From the NCBI RefSeq assembly GCF_016860545.1, contig NZ_BNEB01000005.1, positions 1,984,001 through 2,048,000 of the forward strand: a stretch of 64,000 nt of DNA. Reading direction: 5' to 3'. The notes below the pieces were generated by a model that was not told the DNA's origin, searched no databases, and was given only the letters and a program-made list of their open reading frames with translations. This DNA is from Streptomyces asoensis. Its GTDB lineage: Bacteria; Actinomycetota; Actinomycetes; Streptomycetales; Streptomycetaceae. The position numbers and the translations under genes were made by a program. Shown here piece after piece: positions 8,564 to 16,623 of this stretch (the first letter of the stretch is position 1; each line of letters starts with the position of its first letter).

Positions 8564-9066
8564 CCGGGCCTCCCAGAATGGACGTGGCGACTGACGTGTG
8601 ACGGACGTGACGGACGTGGAGACGCCCACGAGCAGCATCCTGCCCGCACGGAGGGGGTCGCGCGAGCCGGTTGACGATGTTACGCACGGGCGAACACCCC
8701 CGGGACGGGTCCGGCCCGGGGTTCGGGCGCCGCCCCGGGCCGTCACCGGGGTCGGCTTTGGTGCGGCGCCCCAGGCCGTCACTGGGCCACCCCGGCCGCC
8801 CCCGGACGTCAGCCGTGGGGGGCGGGCGTCAGCCGCGCGGCGGCGGCAGCCGAGGGGCGGGGCGCCGGTCAGGTCGGGGGTACGGGGCACGCCGAACGTT
8901 CCGGTACGAGGGGAAGGGCCCCTGGGGGGTCACGGGTGGGCGTCGGCAGGCCGCGCGGGCGACCACGCGGCAGTGGGCCTGCGGACGACGCCGACGGACG
9001 GGCGCCGGCGGGCCGGGGCGGTCACGCCCACGGTGGGTCGCGGCGGGCGGCGCCGTTGGGGGGCGG
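8564..9066. other. 503-bp gene-free, very GC-rich interval
   Basis: No convincing gene on either strand. The frames open here are shadows reaching in from neighbours. It holds the probable promoter of the M24 gene and two related 24-bp blocks (8727-8750 and 8763-8786, core GGCCGTCAC) that could form hairpins. No clear -10/-35 pair is seen. Confidence 0.5.
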
Positions 9067-9687
9067 TCAGGTGACGACGCCTGGGAGCGCCGTCAATGCG
9101 GCTTCCCGGCCGTCTCGGTGACGTACCGTCAGTTCGATCGCTCGTCCCGGTCGGGCCTCGTCGACCGCTCGTGCGAGGTCGGTCGCCGAGCGGATCCGGT
9201 GGCCGCCGAACGTGAGCAGCACGTCGCCTCGGACCAGACCCGCCCGGTAGCCGGGGCCGGGTACGTGCACCGCGACGATCCTGGCGCCCGGCCCTTCGGC
9301 GTCCACCGCCTCCAGGCCGAGGGGCGCGCCGGGCGGGCGCGGCGTCGCGGCGGAGGCCTCGGACCACCCCGGCGGGCGGGACGCGCCGGACGGCGCGGCC
9401 GGGACCGGGCGGCCCGGGGCGGGCCCGGTGCCCGAGGCGCCCGGGACCGCCTGCCGCTGGAACCCGGCCGGTGCGCTCAGGCCGAGCACGGTCGTCCCCA
9501 CGGTGGCCAGTCCGACCCCGGACAGCACCAGGACGGTGCCCGCGGACACGCCGAGCAGCAGGGTCGCCAGCCGCTTGCCGCGCCGTCGCGCCGTGCGCGG
9601 GGGACGCCCCCGTGCACCGGTGTCCGGTCGGCCCCCGCCGGGCTCGGAGCCGGGCAGGGGCTTGGGTCGCAACGCTGTCTGTTCCAT
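9067..9687 (-). CDS. membrane-anchored PDZ-domain protein without a protease domain
   Basis: 206 aa. A basic cytoplasmic N-terminus (RPPRTARRRGKR) is followed by one transmembrane segment (residues about 40-68, LATLLLGVSAGTVLVLSGVG). Then come a Pro/Ala-rich linker and a C-terminal PDZ domain (about 120-200: GARIVAVHVPGPGYRAGL, GDVLLTFGG, ELTVRHRDG). It resembles the C-terminal half of HtrA/DegP-type proteases, but no trypsin-like His-Asp-Ser domain is encoded here or upstream. It probably binds exposed C-termini outside the membrane as a scaffold or adaptor. It lies downstream of the geosmin synthase gene on the same strand (75-bp gap). Confidence 0.85.
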   Translation of the reverse strand: MEQTALRPKPLPGSEPGGGRPDTGARGRPPRTARRRGKRLATLLLGVSAGTVLVLSGVGLATVGTTVLGLSAPAGFQRQAVPGASGTGPAPGRPVPAAPSGASRPPGWSEASAATPRPPGAPLGLEAVDAEGPGARIVAVHVPGPGYRAGLVRGDVLLTFGGHRIRSATDLARAVDEARPGRAIELTVRHRDGREAALTALPGVVT

Positions 9688-9762
9688 GGTTCGCCTCCGG
9701 CTGGTGATCTACCCGGGGGCCGGGCACACCACGAGCCACGAACGAGTGAGACTGACCCCGCG

Positions 9763-11967
9763 CTACCGGAGTCCGGCAGCCGACAGGTGCGGGAGGGGCG
9801 CCGCCGGGGCGAGGTCCGGCAGGAAGCCGTGGGTGCGACGGGCCAGGTAGGCCGGCTTGTAACGGTCGACCTCGCGGTGCCAGTTCAGGATGCCCGACAG
9901 CCAGTTCTGAAGGTCCTCGACATAGCGCCCCATCGCCGCGCGCGCCTCGGCGCAGAGGTCGAAGTCGTCGTAGAGCACCGGAAGTTCGTGCGCGACGATG
10001 TGCTCGAACTGCTGCATGCGCTGGGTCATCAGATCGTGGACGACACCGAGCGCGGCCGGGTAGTCGCAGCCGAAGAAGTTCTGCACGACGAGGATCGCGT
10101 TGTGCATCTCGCCCTCGTACTCGATCTCCTTCTGGTACGAGAAGACGTCGTTGGTGAGGCACGCGTAGTCCATCGCGGCGTTCTCCAGCGCGGCGACGGG
10201 GCCGCTCGTGCCGACCTCCGGCGGGACGGCCGGGCCGCGGCCCATGCGGCACAGGCTCAGCGTGAGCTCGGAGCCGAAGGTGGCGCGGCGCATCTCCAGG
10301 TAGTCGACGGGGTCGGGGACACGGTTCTGGAGCTGGTTGGACAGCTCCCACACCCAGCTCTCGGTCATCGCGTCGATCGCGGCACGCAGGGTGCGCCGCT
10401 CGTCGGCGGTCATGTCGGCGGTGGTGCGGGCCCACAGGTCTGCCAGGCCGCGTTCCATGCCGTTGACGGGGACGACGGACGCCTCCTCGCCGTCGAGGGG
10501 CATGCACGCCGAGAGGCGGGCCGTGGTCAGCCGGGCGGCGGCCAGGTCGCGGCGGTTGCCGTAGACGAGCGGGTAGTAGTCGTCCCCGTAGGTGCCCCAG
10601 GCGAGCCACTGGGCGCTGAGGTCGAGCGCCTCGGGGGTGGCGTCCGGGTCCAGGCCCGCCGAGCACAGCGGGAGGTCGAAGGCGGCGAGCTTGTCCTCGT
10701 CCCAGACGCCCTCGCGCAGGATGCCCATCCGGTGCGACCAGGCCGTCAGACGCGGGCGGCACGCCTCCAGGTGCGGGCTCAGCCTGACCTCGTAGGGCAT
10801 GTGGAAGTCGGGCAGCAGCGACGGGCCGACCTTCCGGAACGGCACGTGCGCGTACGCCCGCAGCCTCCCCCGCTGCCCGGGAAGCGCCCCCGCGACGACG
10901 GCCGGGGCGAGCAGCGCGCCGAGGTCGGCGGCGGAGGTGCCGGGCCCGGTCGGCTTGCTCCAGGGTGTCCCGGACACGGCGCCCTGGTTCATGTAGCGGC
11001 TGGAGCGCAGGTGCCATTCGTGGCCGCCGGACTGCCAGTCCTGGAGGCCCTTGGCGTAGGCGGCGACCGCGAGGACCTCGCCGGGGGTGAGGCCCTTCTC
11101 CAAGGCCACCGCGGGGACTTCGGTGAAGGCGGTGTGCTCGAACTGGTGCAGGCGGGAGGTGAGGATGTCGTTGACGGTGTCGGCGGCCTCCTGGGTGGTG
11201 CAGCCGAAGAACGTCTCCAGGACGAGCACGCCGTTGCTGTTCTCGCCCTCGTCCTCGACCTCGCGCTGGTAGGAGAACAGGTCGTTGCGCAGGTGCACGG
11301 CGTCGGAGAAGGTCTCCATCAGCACCCGCAGCGGCCGCGAGCCCGCGACGGCGGCCGGGACCTCGGCGGTCGCGTACTCCACGAGCCCGGCGGACCAGGG
11401 CGCGCCGCCCACCTTGCGCCGCATCTCGATGTACTCGACGGGGTTGGCGATCCGCCCTTCGTCGATGTTGGACAGTTCCCACAACGACTCGTTGAGCAGG
11501 TGCTCCGTCGCGACGGCGAAACGGCGCCGCCAGTCCTGCGACATGTGCGGGACGGTGCGCTCCCACAGGTCCTTCAGGCCGGCCTCGACCGGATTGCGCG
11601 GCTCGGGCACGGGAGTCGACAGGTCGAGCGGCATGAACAGCGGCAGCCGGTCGAGGTGGGCCTTGCCCGCCGCGCGGTCCGGGGTGCGCTTGAACATGTC
11701 GAGGAAGTGGTCGTCGAAGAAGAACACCCACACGTACCAGTCGGTGATCAGCGACAGCGCGGGGCCGTCGCAGTCGGGGTGGGTGTAGGCGCAGAGCAGG
11801 CCGTAGTCGTGCGCCTCCAGGTCGGCCTGTTCCCAGATCCCGGACCCCTCCAGCATGCCCATGTCGCGTGCCCACCGCGTCGAGTGGGTCCGCGCCTGTT
11901 CGAGGTGCGGGTTCAGGCGCGCGGGATGCGGCATGTAGAAGTGCGGGAGTTCGAACGGTTGCGTCAT
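9763..11967 (-). CDS. geoA: germacradienol/geosmin synthase
   Basis: 734 aa, two fused class I terpene-synthase domains. The N-terminal half carries the Mg-binding motif FFFDDHFLDMFKR and NDLFSYQREVEDEGE; it converts farnesyl diphosphate to germacradienol and germacrene D. The C-terminal half has the variant DDYYPLVYG and NDVFSYQKEIEYEGE and turns germacradienol into geosmin. Length and both motif pairs match characterised Streptomyces enzymes. The start MTQPFELPHFYMPHPAR is the usual one. Geosmin is the earthy spore-associated volatile. Downstream of a DUF89-type gene and a CprB-like regulator gene, all on the same strand, with a 157-bp gap that probably contains its own promoter. Confidence 0.97.
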   Translation of the reverse strand: MTQPFELPHFYMPHPARLNPHLEQARTHSTRWARDMGMLEGSGIWEQADLEAHDYGLLCAYTHPDCDGPALSLITDWYVWVFFFDDHFLDMFKRTPDRAAGKAHLDRLPLFMPLDLSTPVPEPRNPVEAGLKDLWERTVPHMSQDWRRRFAVATEHLLNESLWELSNIDEGRIANPVEYIEMRRKVGGAPWSAGLVEYATAEVPAAVAGSRPLRVLMETFSDAVHLRNDLFSYQREVEDEGENSNGVLVLETFFGCTTQEAADTVNDILTSRLHQFEHTAFTEVPAVALEKGLTPGEVLAVAAYAKGLQDWQSGGHEWHLRSSRYMNQGAVSGTPWSKPTGPGTSAADLGALLAPAVVAGALPGQRGRLRAYAHVPFRKVGPSLLPDFHMPYEVRLSPHLEACRPRLTAWSHRMGILREGVWDEDKLAAFDLPLCSAGLDPDATPEALDLSAQWLAWGTYGDDYYPLVYGNRRDLAAARLTTARLSACMPLDGEEASVVPVNGMERGLADLWARTTADMTADERRTLRAAIDAMTESWVWELSNQLQNRVPDPVDYLEMRRATFGSELTLSLCRMGRGPAVPPEVGTSGPVAALENAAMDYACLTNDVFSYQKEIEYEGEMHNAILVVQNFFGCDYPAALGVVHDLMTQRMQQFEHIVAHELPVLYDDFDLCAEARAAMGRYVEDLQNWLSGILNWHREVDRYKPAYLARRTHGFLPDLAPAAPLPHLSAAGLR

Positions 11968-12124
11968 GGCCGGGCCCTACCCGGGGGTCGCCGGAGCCAT
12001 CCGCCGGGCGACACATGATCACACCATCGCGTGAATCAGGCGCGATGCCCTGAAACCCGGCGGACCCGGCGTGCGCGCGCGTGGACCCGGTCGCTCCCGC
12101 ACGGCGATCGGTCCCGCTCCGGCT

Positions 12125-13312
12125 TCACTCCCGTACCTGGATCAGGGCGTGTGTGCCTCCCGTCCGCCAGCGCAGGCCCTCGGCGGCCACCAGCGCGGCT
12201 TCCGTGCCGGCGTCCAGGCCGGTGATCACGTCGGACTTCAGGGTGCGCAGGGCCGCGACCGGGCCGGGGAAGTACGCGGTGACGTCGGCGAAGGGCGTGG
12301 TGGGCGGCCATCTGCTGTCGCCCACCAGACGGCGGTAGTTGAGGTCGCCCTTCACGACGGTCAGGGCGGCCTGCGCGAACTCGGCCCGCAGGTCGGCGGG
12401 CATCGCCGTACAGGGCAGCGGCGCGGCGGAGAACGGGTGGGCGCGGATCGTCAGGGTGCCCTCGGCCATGGCCGTCCACAGCCGCCGCCCGTGGTCCGCG
12501 GCGGCTCCCGGCGCTCCGGTCAGCTTGCGCAGCGCGTCGACGACGTCGGCCGTCGTGGCGTCCGAGACGTAGTAGGGGTACGGCTTCACATGGAGGACGA
12601 CGCGGCCGCACCGCCCCTGGGCGAGGAGATGGGCGGCCAGCAGGAGGTCGGGGATCAGCTCGCGTCCGGAGTTGTCGGCCACCAGACACAGCGTCCGGGT
12701 GCGGGCGGTGTCGCCCGCGGGCAGCAGCGACCAGAACGTGTCGCTGTCGTCGGCGACCAGTGCCGGTACGGCGGCTCGTTCCTGCGCCTGGGCGTCGGAC
12801 AGCCGGAAGCCGAGGTCGGCGCGGTTGCCCCAGAGGGATCCGTGCAGCAGGGCGCGGTCCCGTTCCCCGGCCGGGCGGGCCCCGAGGCCGTCCAGCGCGG
12901 CCAGTTCCGCGTCGGTCTCCGGTGCGTCGAGCTCGGCGAGCTTGAAGGGGCGGAACGGGTCGATGCCCCGCCAGGGCCCGGTGCCGAAGTAGCCCACGGC
13001 TTCGAGCAGTTGACGGTAGAAGTAGCTCTCCGACCACAGCCAGGGCACGTCGAACCACGAGCGGCCGACGTAGGCGTCGAGACCCCAGTCGCGCCACCGG
13101 TCCCGGTCGGGCGCCGTGTCGGGGAGGGCTTCGACGACGCCCTCGGCGCAGCTCTCCCGCAGGGCGTCCAGTCTCCGGTGGACGTCGGGACCGTAGGGGA
13201 ACGCCTCGCGTACCTGCCGGATGATCGCCGGGTGCCGTTCGGCGAGCACGCTGTGGGGGAACGAGCCGGGCTCGTCGCCGAGGATCACGGGCGGCGCGGG
13301 GGTGTCGGACAT
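12125..13312 (-). CDS. DUF89/ARMT1-like damage-control phosphatase family protein
   Basis: 395 aa from ATG 13312; an in-frame GTG at 13321 is an alternative. The DUF89 signatures are visible: LVADNSGRELIPDLLLA (metal site Asp-Asn), VVKGDLNYRRLVGD and a C-terminal ALRTLKSDVITGL. Characterised family members are metal-dependent phosphatases acting on damaged or excess phospho-metabolites; human ARMT1 was first described as a carboxyl methyltransferase. The substrate here is unknown. It sits between the CprB-like gene (72 bp upstream, same strand) and the geosmin synthase gene. It may be cotranscribed with the regulator, but no biochemical link to geosmin is known to me. Confidence 0.85.
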   Translation of the reverse strand: MSDTPAPPVILGDEPGSFPHSVLAERHPAIIRQVREAFPYGPDVHRRLDALRESCAEGVVEALPDTAPDRDRWRDWGLDAYVGRSWFDVPWLWSESYFYRQLLEAVGYFGTGPWRGIDPFRPFKLAELDAPETDAELAALDGLGARPAGERDRALLHGSLWGNRADLGFRLSDAQAQERAAVPALVADDSDTFWSLLPAGDTARTRTLCLVADNSGRELIPDLLLAAHLLAQGRCGRVVLHVKPYPYYVSDATTADVVDALRKLTGAPGAAADHGRRLWTAMAEGTLTIRAHPFSAAPLPCTAMPADLRAEFAQAALTVVKGDLNYRRLVGDSRWPPTTPFADVTAYFPGPVAALRTLKSDVITGLDAGTEAALVAAEGLRWRTGGTHALIQVRE

Positions 13313-13384
13313 GCGGATCACCGTATCCCGGGGGCCCGTCGGCGGGGCCGAGCCTCACCCGCGGCACGACCGGGCGCCGCGCCC

Positions 13385-14035
13385 TCACACCGCGGGCATG
13401 ATCTCGCGTTCCAGCCGGGCGGCGAGGCTGAGATAGCGGGGCCGGCGGGGTACGGGCACCAGGCCGCGGATGAGGACGTGCCACATCTCGGCCATCCGGC
13501 GGGGCAGCCGGCCGGCGGGTTCCCGGGTGCGGCCGACGACGCGGGTGCCGACGAAGAAACAGACCAGGGAATGGGCCACGGCATCGATGTCGACGTCCTG
13601 ATGGATGTCGGATTCCTTGAGCGCGCCGCCGAGCCGGCGGGAGATCAGGTCGGTCAGCTCGACGAAGGGGTGCGGCAGAGGCGGCCGGACCGGCACTCCG
13701 CCGGTGGCGAGCCGCAGTCCGGCCCGGGCGATCGGGCCCTCGACGGACAGCCGGGTCAGGGCGAACGTCAGGCGGATCAGTGCTTCGAGGGAGGCGTAGC
13801 CGCGGTCGTCGATCTCACCGGCGATCCGGCGGGAGGCCGAGGACTGGAGCTCCATGATGGCATGGGCGAGATCCTCCTTCGCGGCGAAGTGGAAGTAGAG
13901 GGCGCCCTTGGTCACATGGGCGTGCGCGACGATGTCACTGAGGCTCGTCGACTCGTAGCCGTGCCGGTCGAACAGGTCGGCGGCGGCCGTGATGATCGTC
14001 GTGCGGGTCTGTTCGGCGCGTAACTGCCTCGCCAT
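13385..14035 (-). CDS. cprB: CprB-type TetR regulator (gamma-butyrolactone receptor homologue)
   Basis: 216 aa from ATG 14035; the frame continues upstream but the family starts at MARQLRAEQTR. The N-terminal helix-turn-helix (SLSDIVAHAHVTKGALYFHF) is typical of ScbR/ArpA/CprB repressors. From memory the whole protein is close to S. coelicolor CprB, as is the neighbourhood. Position 127, the pocket tryptophan of CprB, is Leu here (PHPFVEL127), so ligand binding may differ or be lost. A palindrome 25-48 bp upstream of the start is a likely autoregulatory operator. CprB homologues repress their own gene and influence antibiotic production and sporulation; this role is inferred for the present protein. 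Confidence 0.88.
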   Translation of the reverse strand: MARQLRAEQTRTTIITAAADLFDRHGYESTSLSDIVAHAHVTKGALYFHFAAKEDLAHAIMELQSSASRRIAGEIDDRGYASLEALIRLTFALTRLSVEGPIARAGLRLATGGVPVRPPLPHPFVELTDLISRRLGGALKESDIHQDVDIDAVAHSLVCFFVGTRVVGRTREPAGRLPRRMAEMWHVLIRGLVPVPRRPRYLSLAARLEREIMPAV

Positions 14036-14059
14036 CGACTGGTACTCTCCCGGGCCGGT

Positions 14060-14083
14060 AACGAACGGGACATGCCGTTTTTT
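14060..14083. promoter_or_regulatory. probable CprB operator (ARE-like palindrome)
   Basis: A 24-bp imperfect palindrome with half-sites AACGG and CCGTT, flanked by outer AA and TT. It lies 25 bp upstream of the cprB start. A possible -10 (TATTGT, complement of 14097-14102) lies just beyond, so a bound dimer would cover the transcription start. It resembles autoregulatory elements of gamma-butyrolactone receptors. Prediction only. Confidence 0.5.
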
Positions 14084-14103
14084 CTCACCCCGCGTACACA
14101 ATA

Positions 14104-14391
14104 GCTCACGGTACGGCAGTGAGGCCAAGGGGTGAAATGCGCCGACAGCCGTCATGCGCCGCCGACTTGTGGGACGTTGTCGGCCCCCTGACGGGAGCAT
14201 CCCACACAGAACGTACCGGAGGCATAATCGAGACGGAAATGAAAAAGACGGGTTGCGCTGTTTCCGTTTGTCGTCGGGCCTGATACGGGGTGGCGACGGG
14301 CACGGACCCCCGTGGGCCCGCGGACCGCGGACGTGCCGTGGCGCGCCGGAGGCCGTCGGCCGGGCACCGGCCCGGTGACCGACGCGAAAAC
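14104..14391. other. gene-free interval upstream of cprB
   Basis: Beyond the cprB promoter, this interval up to the subtilase terminator holds no supported gene. A stretch of lower GC (about 14215-14265, with GAAATGAAAAAGACGG) stands out but has no clear function. Confidence 0.4.
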
Positions 14392-14433
14392 GGGCGGGCC
14401 GGCCGGTGTCCCTCGACACCGGCCGGCCCGCCC
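14392..14433 (-). terminator. rho-independent terminator of the subtilase gene
   Basis: Perfect 19-bp inverted repeat (14392-14410 with 14415-14433), loop of four bases (CCTC). On the minus strand it is followed by TTTTCG, a short U-run. It lies about 30 bp after the stop codon. Confidence 0.85.
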
Positions 14434-14464
14434 CGTTCGTCGCACGAGACGACGGCGAAACCAC

Positions 14465-16303
14465 TCAGAAGGTCAGTTTCCAGCCGTTCAGCCTGCCGGT
14501 GTCCTGCGCCGCGGTGTCCTGTACGCGCAGCTTCCAGGTGCCGTTCGCGCTCTCGCCGGAAGCGTCCACCGTGTAGGTGGTGGTGACGTTGTCGGCGGAG
14601 TCGGAGGAACTGGCCGCCTTGAGCCGGTAGGCGGTGCCGTCGGGGGCGACCAGATCGATCACCAGGTCACCGCGGTAGGTGTGGGTGATGTCGACCCCGA
14701 CCTGAAGGGCGCTCGGGGCGTTGCCCGTACGGCCGCCGACGGTGATCGGCGACTCGACGGCCGCCCCGTTGTCGGGAATCGAAAGAGCGGTCGTGCTGGC
14801 GTAGGTGGTGCCCGCCGTGGAGCCGCCGGAGCCGCTCACCGCCTGCACCGTCCGCGCGGCGTCCGCCAGACCCGCTCCGCACCCGCCGGAGCAGGCGCCG
14901 GGCAGGGCGCGGGCGTTGGCCTTGACGGCCGCCTCGATCTGGGCCGGGGTCAGCGCCGGGTTCGCCGACTTCACCAGCGCCACCAGGCCCGCGATGTGCG
15001 GGGTGGCCATGCTGGTGCCCTGGTAGTAGGCGTACGACTCGGCGGACGGCGCCTTGGTCCCGGAGTTGAGGGTGGACAGGATGCCGTTCGCGGTGCCGGT
15101 GCTGGTCTGGCCGCCGGGCGCCGAGATGTCCACGAGGGAGCCGTAGTTGGAGTAGGACGCCCGGGCGCCGGTGCGGTTGGTCGCCGCCACCGAGATGACG
15201 TTGTTGCAGTTGCCCGGCGAGTGGTTGGCGACGTTGTCGTTCTCGTTGCCGGCGGCCACCACGACGGTCGTGCCCCGGTTCACCGCGGCGGTGATCGCGG
15301 TCTGCGTCGCCGAGGTGCAGGCGCCGTCCCCGCCGAGGCTCATGTTGATGACCTTGGCGACATCGGCGTTGGCGGGCACACCGGACACCGTGCCGCCGGA
15401 CGCCCAGGTGATCGCGTCGATGATGTCGGAGTCGTAGCCGCCGCACTTGCCGAGCACGCGGACCGGGGAGATCTTCGCGCCGTACGCGATGCCCGCGACG
15501 CCCTTGCCGTTGCCGGTGACGGCGGCGATGGTGCCGGCCACGTGGGTGCCGTGCCAGGAGGAGTTGGAGGCCGGGATGCCCGAACCGCACTCGTTGGCCG
15601 CGTAGTGGTCGCCCGGATCGGCCGGGTTGGCGTCGCGGCCGTCGCCGTCGACGGAGACGGCCGTGTCGGCGATGAAGTCGTAGCCGCCGACGATGTTCGC
15701 GGCGAGGTCGCTGTGGGCGACGTAACCGGTGTCGATGACGGCGACCGTGACACCCGTACCCGTCGACGTGGGCCAGGCGCCGGGGACGTTCATGCCCGCG
15801 GTGGTCTCGTAGAGGTCCCACTGCTTGGCGTACTCGGTGTCGTTCGGGTCGGCCTTCGGCTTGTTCAGCCGGTCCGGGACGACGTAGGCGACCTCCGGGT
15901 CGGCCCGGTAGCGGTCGACGACGTCGGCGACGTCCGCCGCCGAGAGGCCGTCGCCGAGACCGACGAGGGCCGCGCCGGTGCCGAGCCGTCGCCGGAAGTC
16001 GACGTCCTCACCGCTCGCCCGGCCCTTGGCGGCGGCGTCGGCCTCGGCGGCCGGGTTCGACTTCGCCTCCGCGGCGCCGGACTTGTAGCCGACGATGAGG
16101 CGCTCGGCCGGGACGCCGGGTGCCGCCTCGGTCGCGGCGGAGATCTGTGCGGTGGGGTGGGCGGAACCGGCGGGGACGGGTTCCTGGGCCGCCACGGCCG
16201 AGGCGGTCGACGCGGCGGTGAGCAGGGCCGCGGAGGACGCGGCGACGGATATCAGCTTCCGTCTCAGGGCGGGGGAGGTGCGCAAGGGGATGCCTTTCGT
16301 CAC
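14465..16303 (-). CDS. secreted subtilisin-family (S8) protease with P-domain
   Basis: 612 aa from GTG 16303; a TTG at 16285 with GAAAGG upstream is an equally good start, so the exact N-terminus is uncertain. Order: signal peptide (LRRKLISVAASSAALLTAASTASAVAA), I9-type propeptide (ERLIVGYKSGAAEA to AYVVPD), catalytic S8 domain with D191 (VAVIDTGY), H251 (SSWHGTHVAGT) and S431 (GTSMATPHIAGL), then a C-terminal proprotein-convertase P-domain (LSIPDNGAAVESPI to NGWKLTF). It should be an extracellular endopeptidase matured by cleaving its own propeptide. The SSI-like inhibitor at 1901-2356 would be a plausible partner class, but this is inference. Confidence 0.94.
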   Translation of the reverse strand: MTKGIPLRTSPALRRKLISVAASSAALLTAASTASAVAAQEPVPAGSAHPTAQISAATEAAPGVPAERLIVGYKSGAAEAKSNPAAEADAAAKGRASGEDVDFRRRLGTGAALVGLGDGLSAADVADVVDRYRADPEVAYVVPDRLNKPKADPNDTEYAKQWDLYETTAGMNVPGAWPTSTGTGVTVAVIDTGYVAHSDLAANIVGGYDFIADTAVSVDGDGRDANPADPGDHYAANECGSGIPASNSSWHGTHVAGTIAAVTGNGKGVAGIAYGAKISPVRVLGKCGGYDSDIIDAITWASGGTVSGVPANADVAKVINMSLGGDGACTSATQTAITAAVNRGTTVVVAAGNENDNVANHSPGNCNNVISVAATNRTGARASYSNYGSLVDISAPGGQTSTGTANGILSTLNSGTKAPSAESYAYYQGTSMATPHIAGLVALVKSANPALTPAQIEAAVKANARALPGACSGGCGAGLADAARTVQAVSGSGGSTAGTTYASTTALSIPDNGAAVESPITVGGRTGNAPSALQVGVDITHTYRGDLVIDLVAPDGTAYRLKAASSSDSADNVTTTYTVDASGESANGTWKLRVQDTAAQDTGRLNGWKLTF

Positions 16304-16623
16304 CGGCTCCGGACAGGGCGGAGCGGCGGTCTTTTCGCTTCGATGGGGAAGCGGCGGGGGGTGCCTCGAAGGGCGCAGAAGAGCCGGCCGGGCGCGCACG
16401 CCGACCCGGTCGGGGTTACCTGTGGGGCGGCTGTGGGGGAACGATAGGCAAAGAACTGGTCATCCGGATACGGGGGAAACCCTCGATCCGGCCGGAACGG
16501 CACCCTTGACGGTCACGAAGCGGAGGGCGCCGCGGCGGGCCCGGGGTGGCGCGCTGAACGCGCCGGGCCGCGATCCCGTACTGACGGCTGACCGTTCCCG
16601 CGCCGGCCGAGGAGACGTCCCCG
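16304..16623. promoter_or_regulatory. divergent promoter region, subtilase and LPMO genes
   Basis: 320 bp without a gene between two divergently read secreted enzymes. It contains an AT-richer patch at about 16440-16470. On the minus strand this reads TTGCCTATCGTT, a possible -10 region for the protease gene. No strong operator palindrome was found. Confidence 0.35.

Noticed and set aside
8598..9074. 158-codon plus-strand frame in the gap before the PDZ gene
   Set aside because: Composition is Arg/Gly/Pro with no start signal; it is treated as non-coding.
8671..12018. 1115-codon open frame on the plus strand
   Set aside because: It runs antisense through the geosmin synthase gene and PDZ gene; the protein is Arg/Gly-rich with no domain, a typical GC-rich shadow frame.
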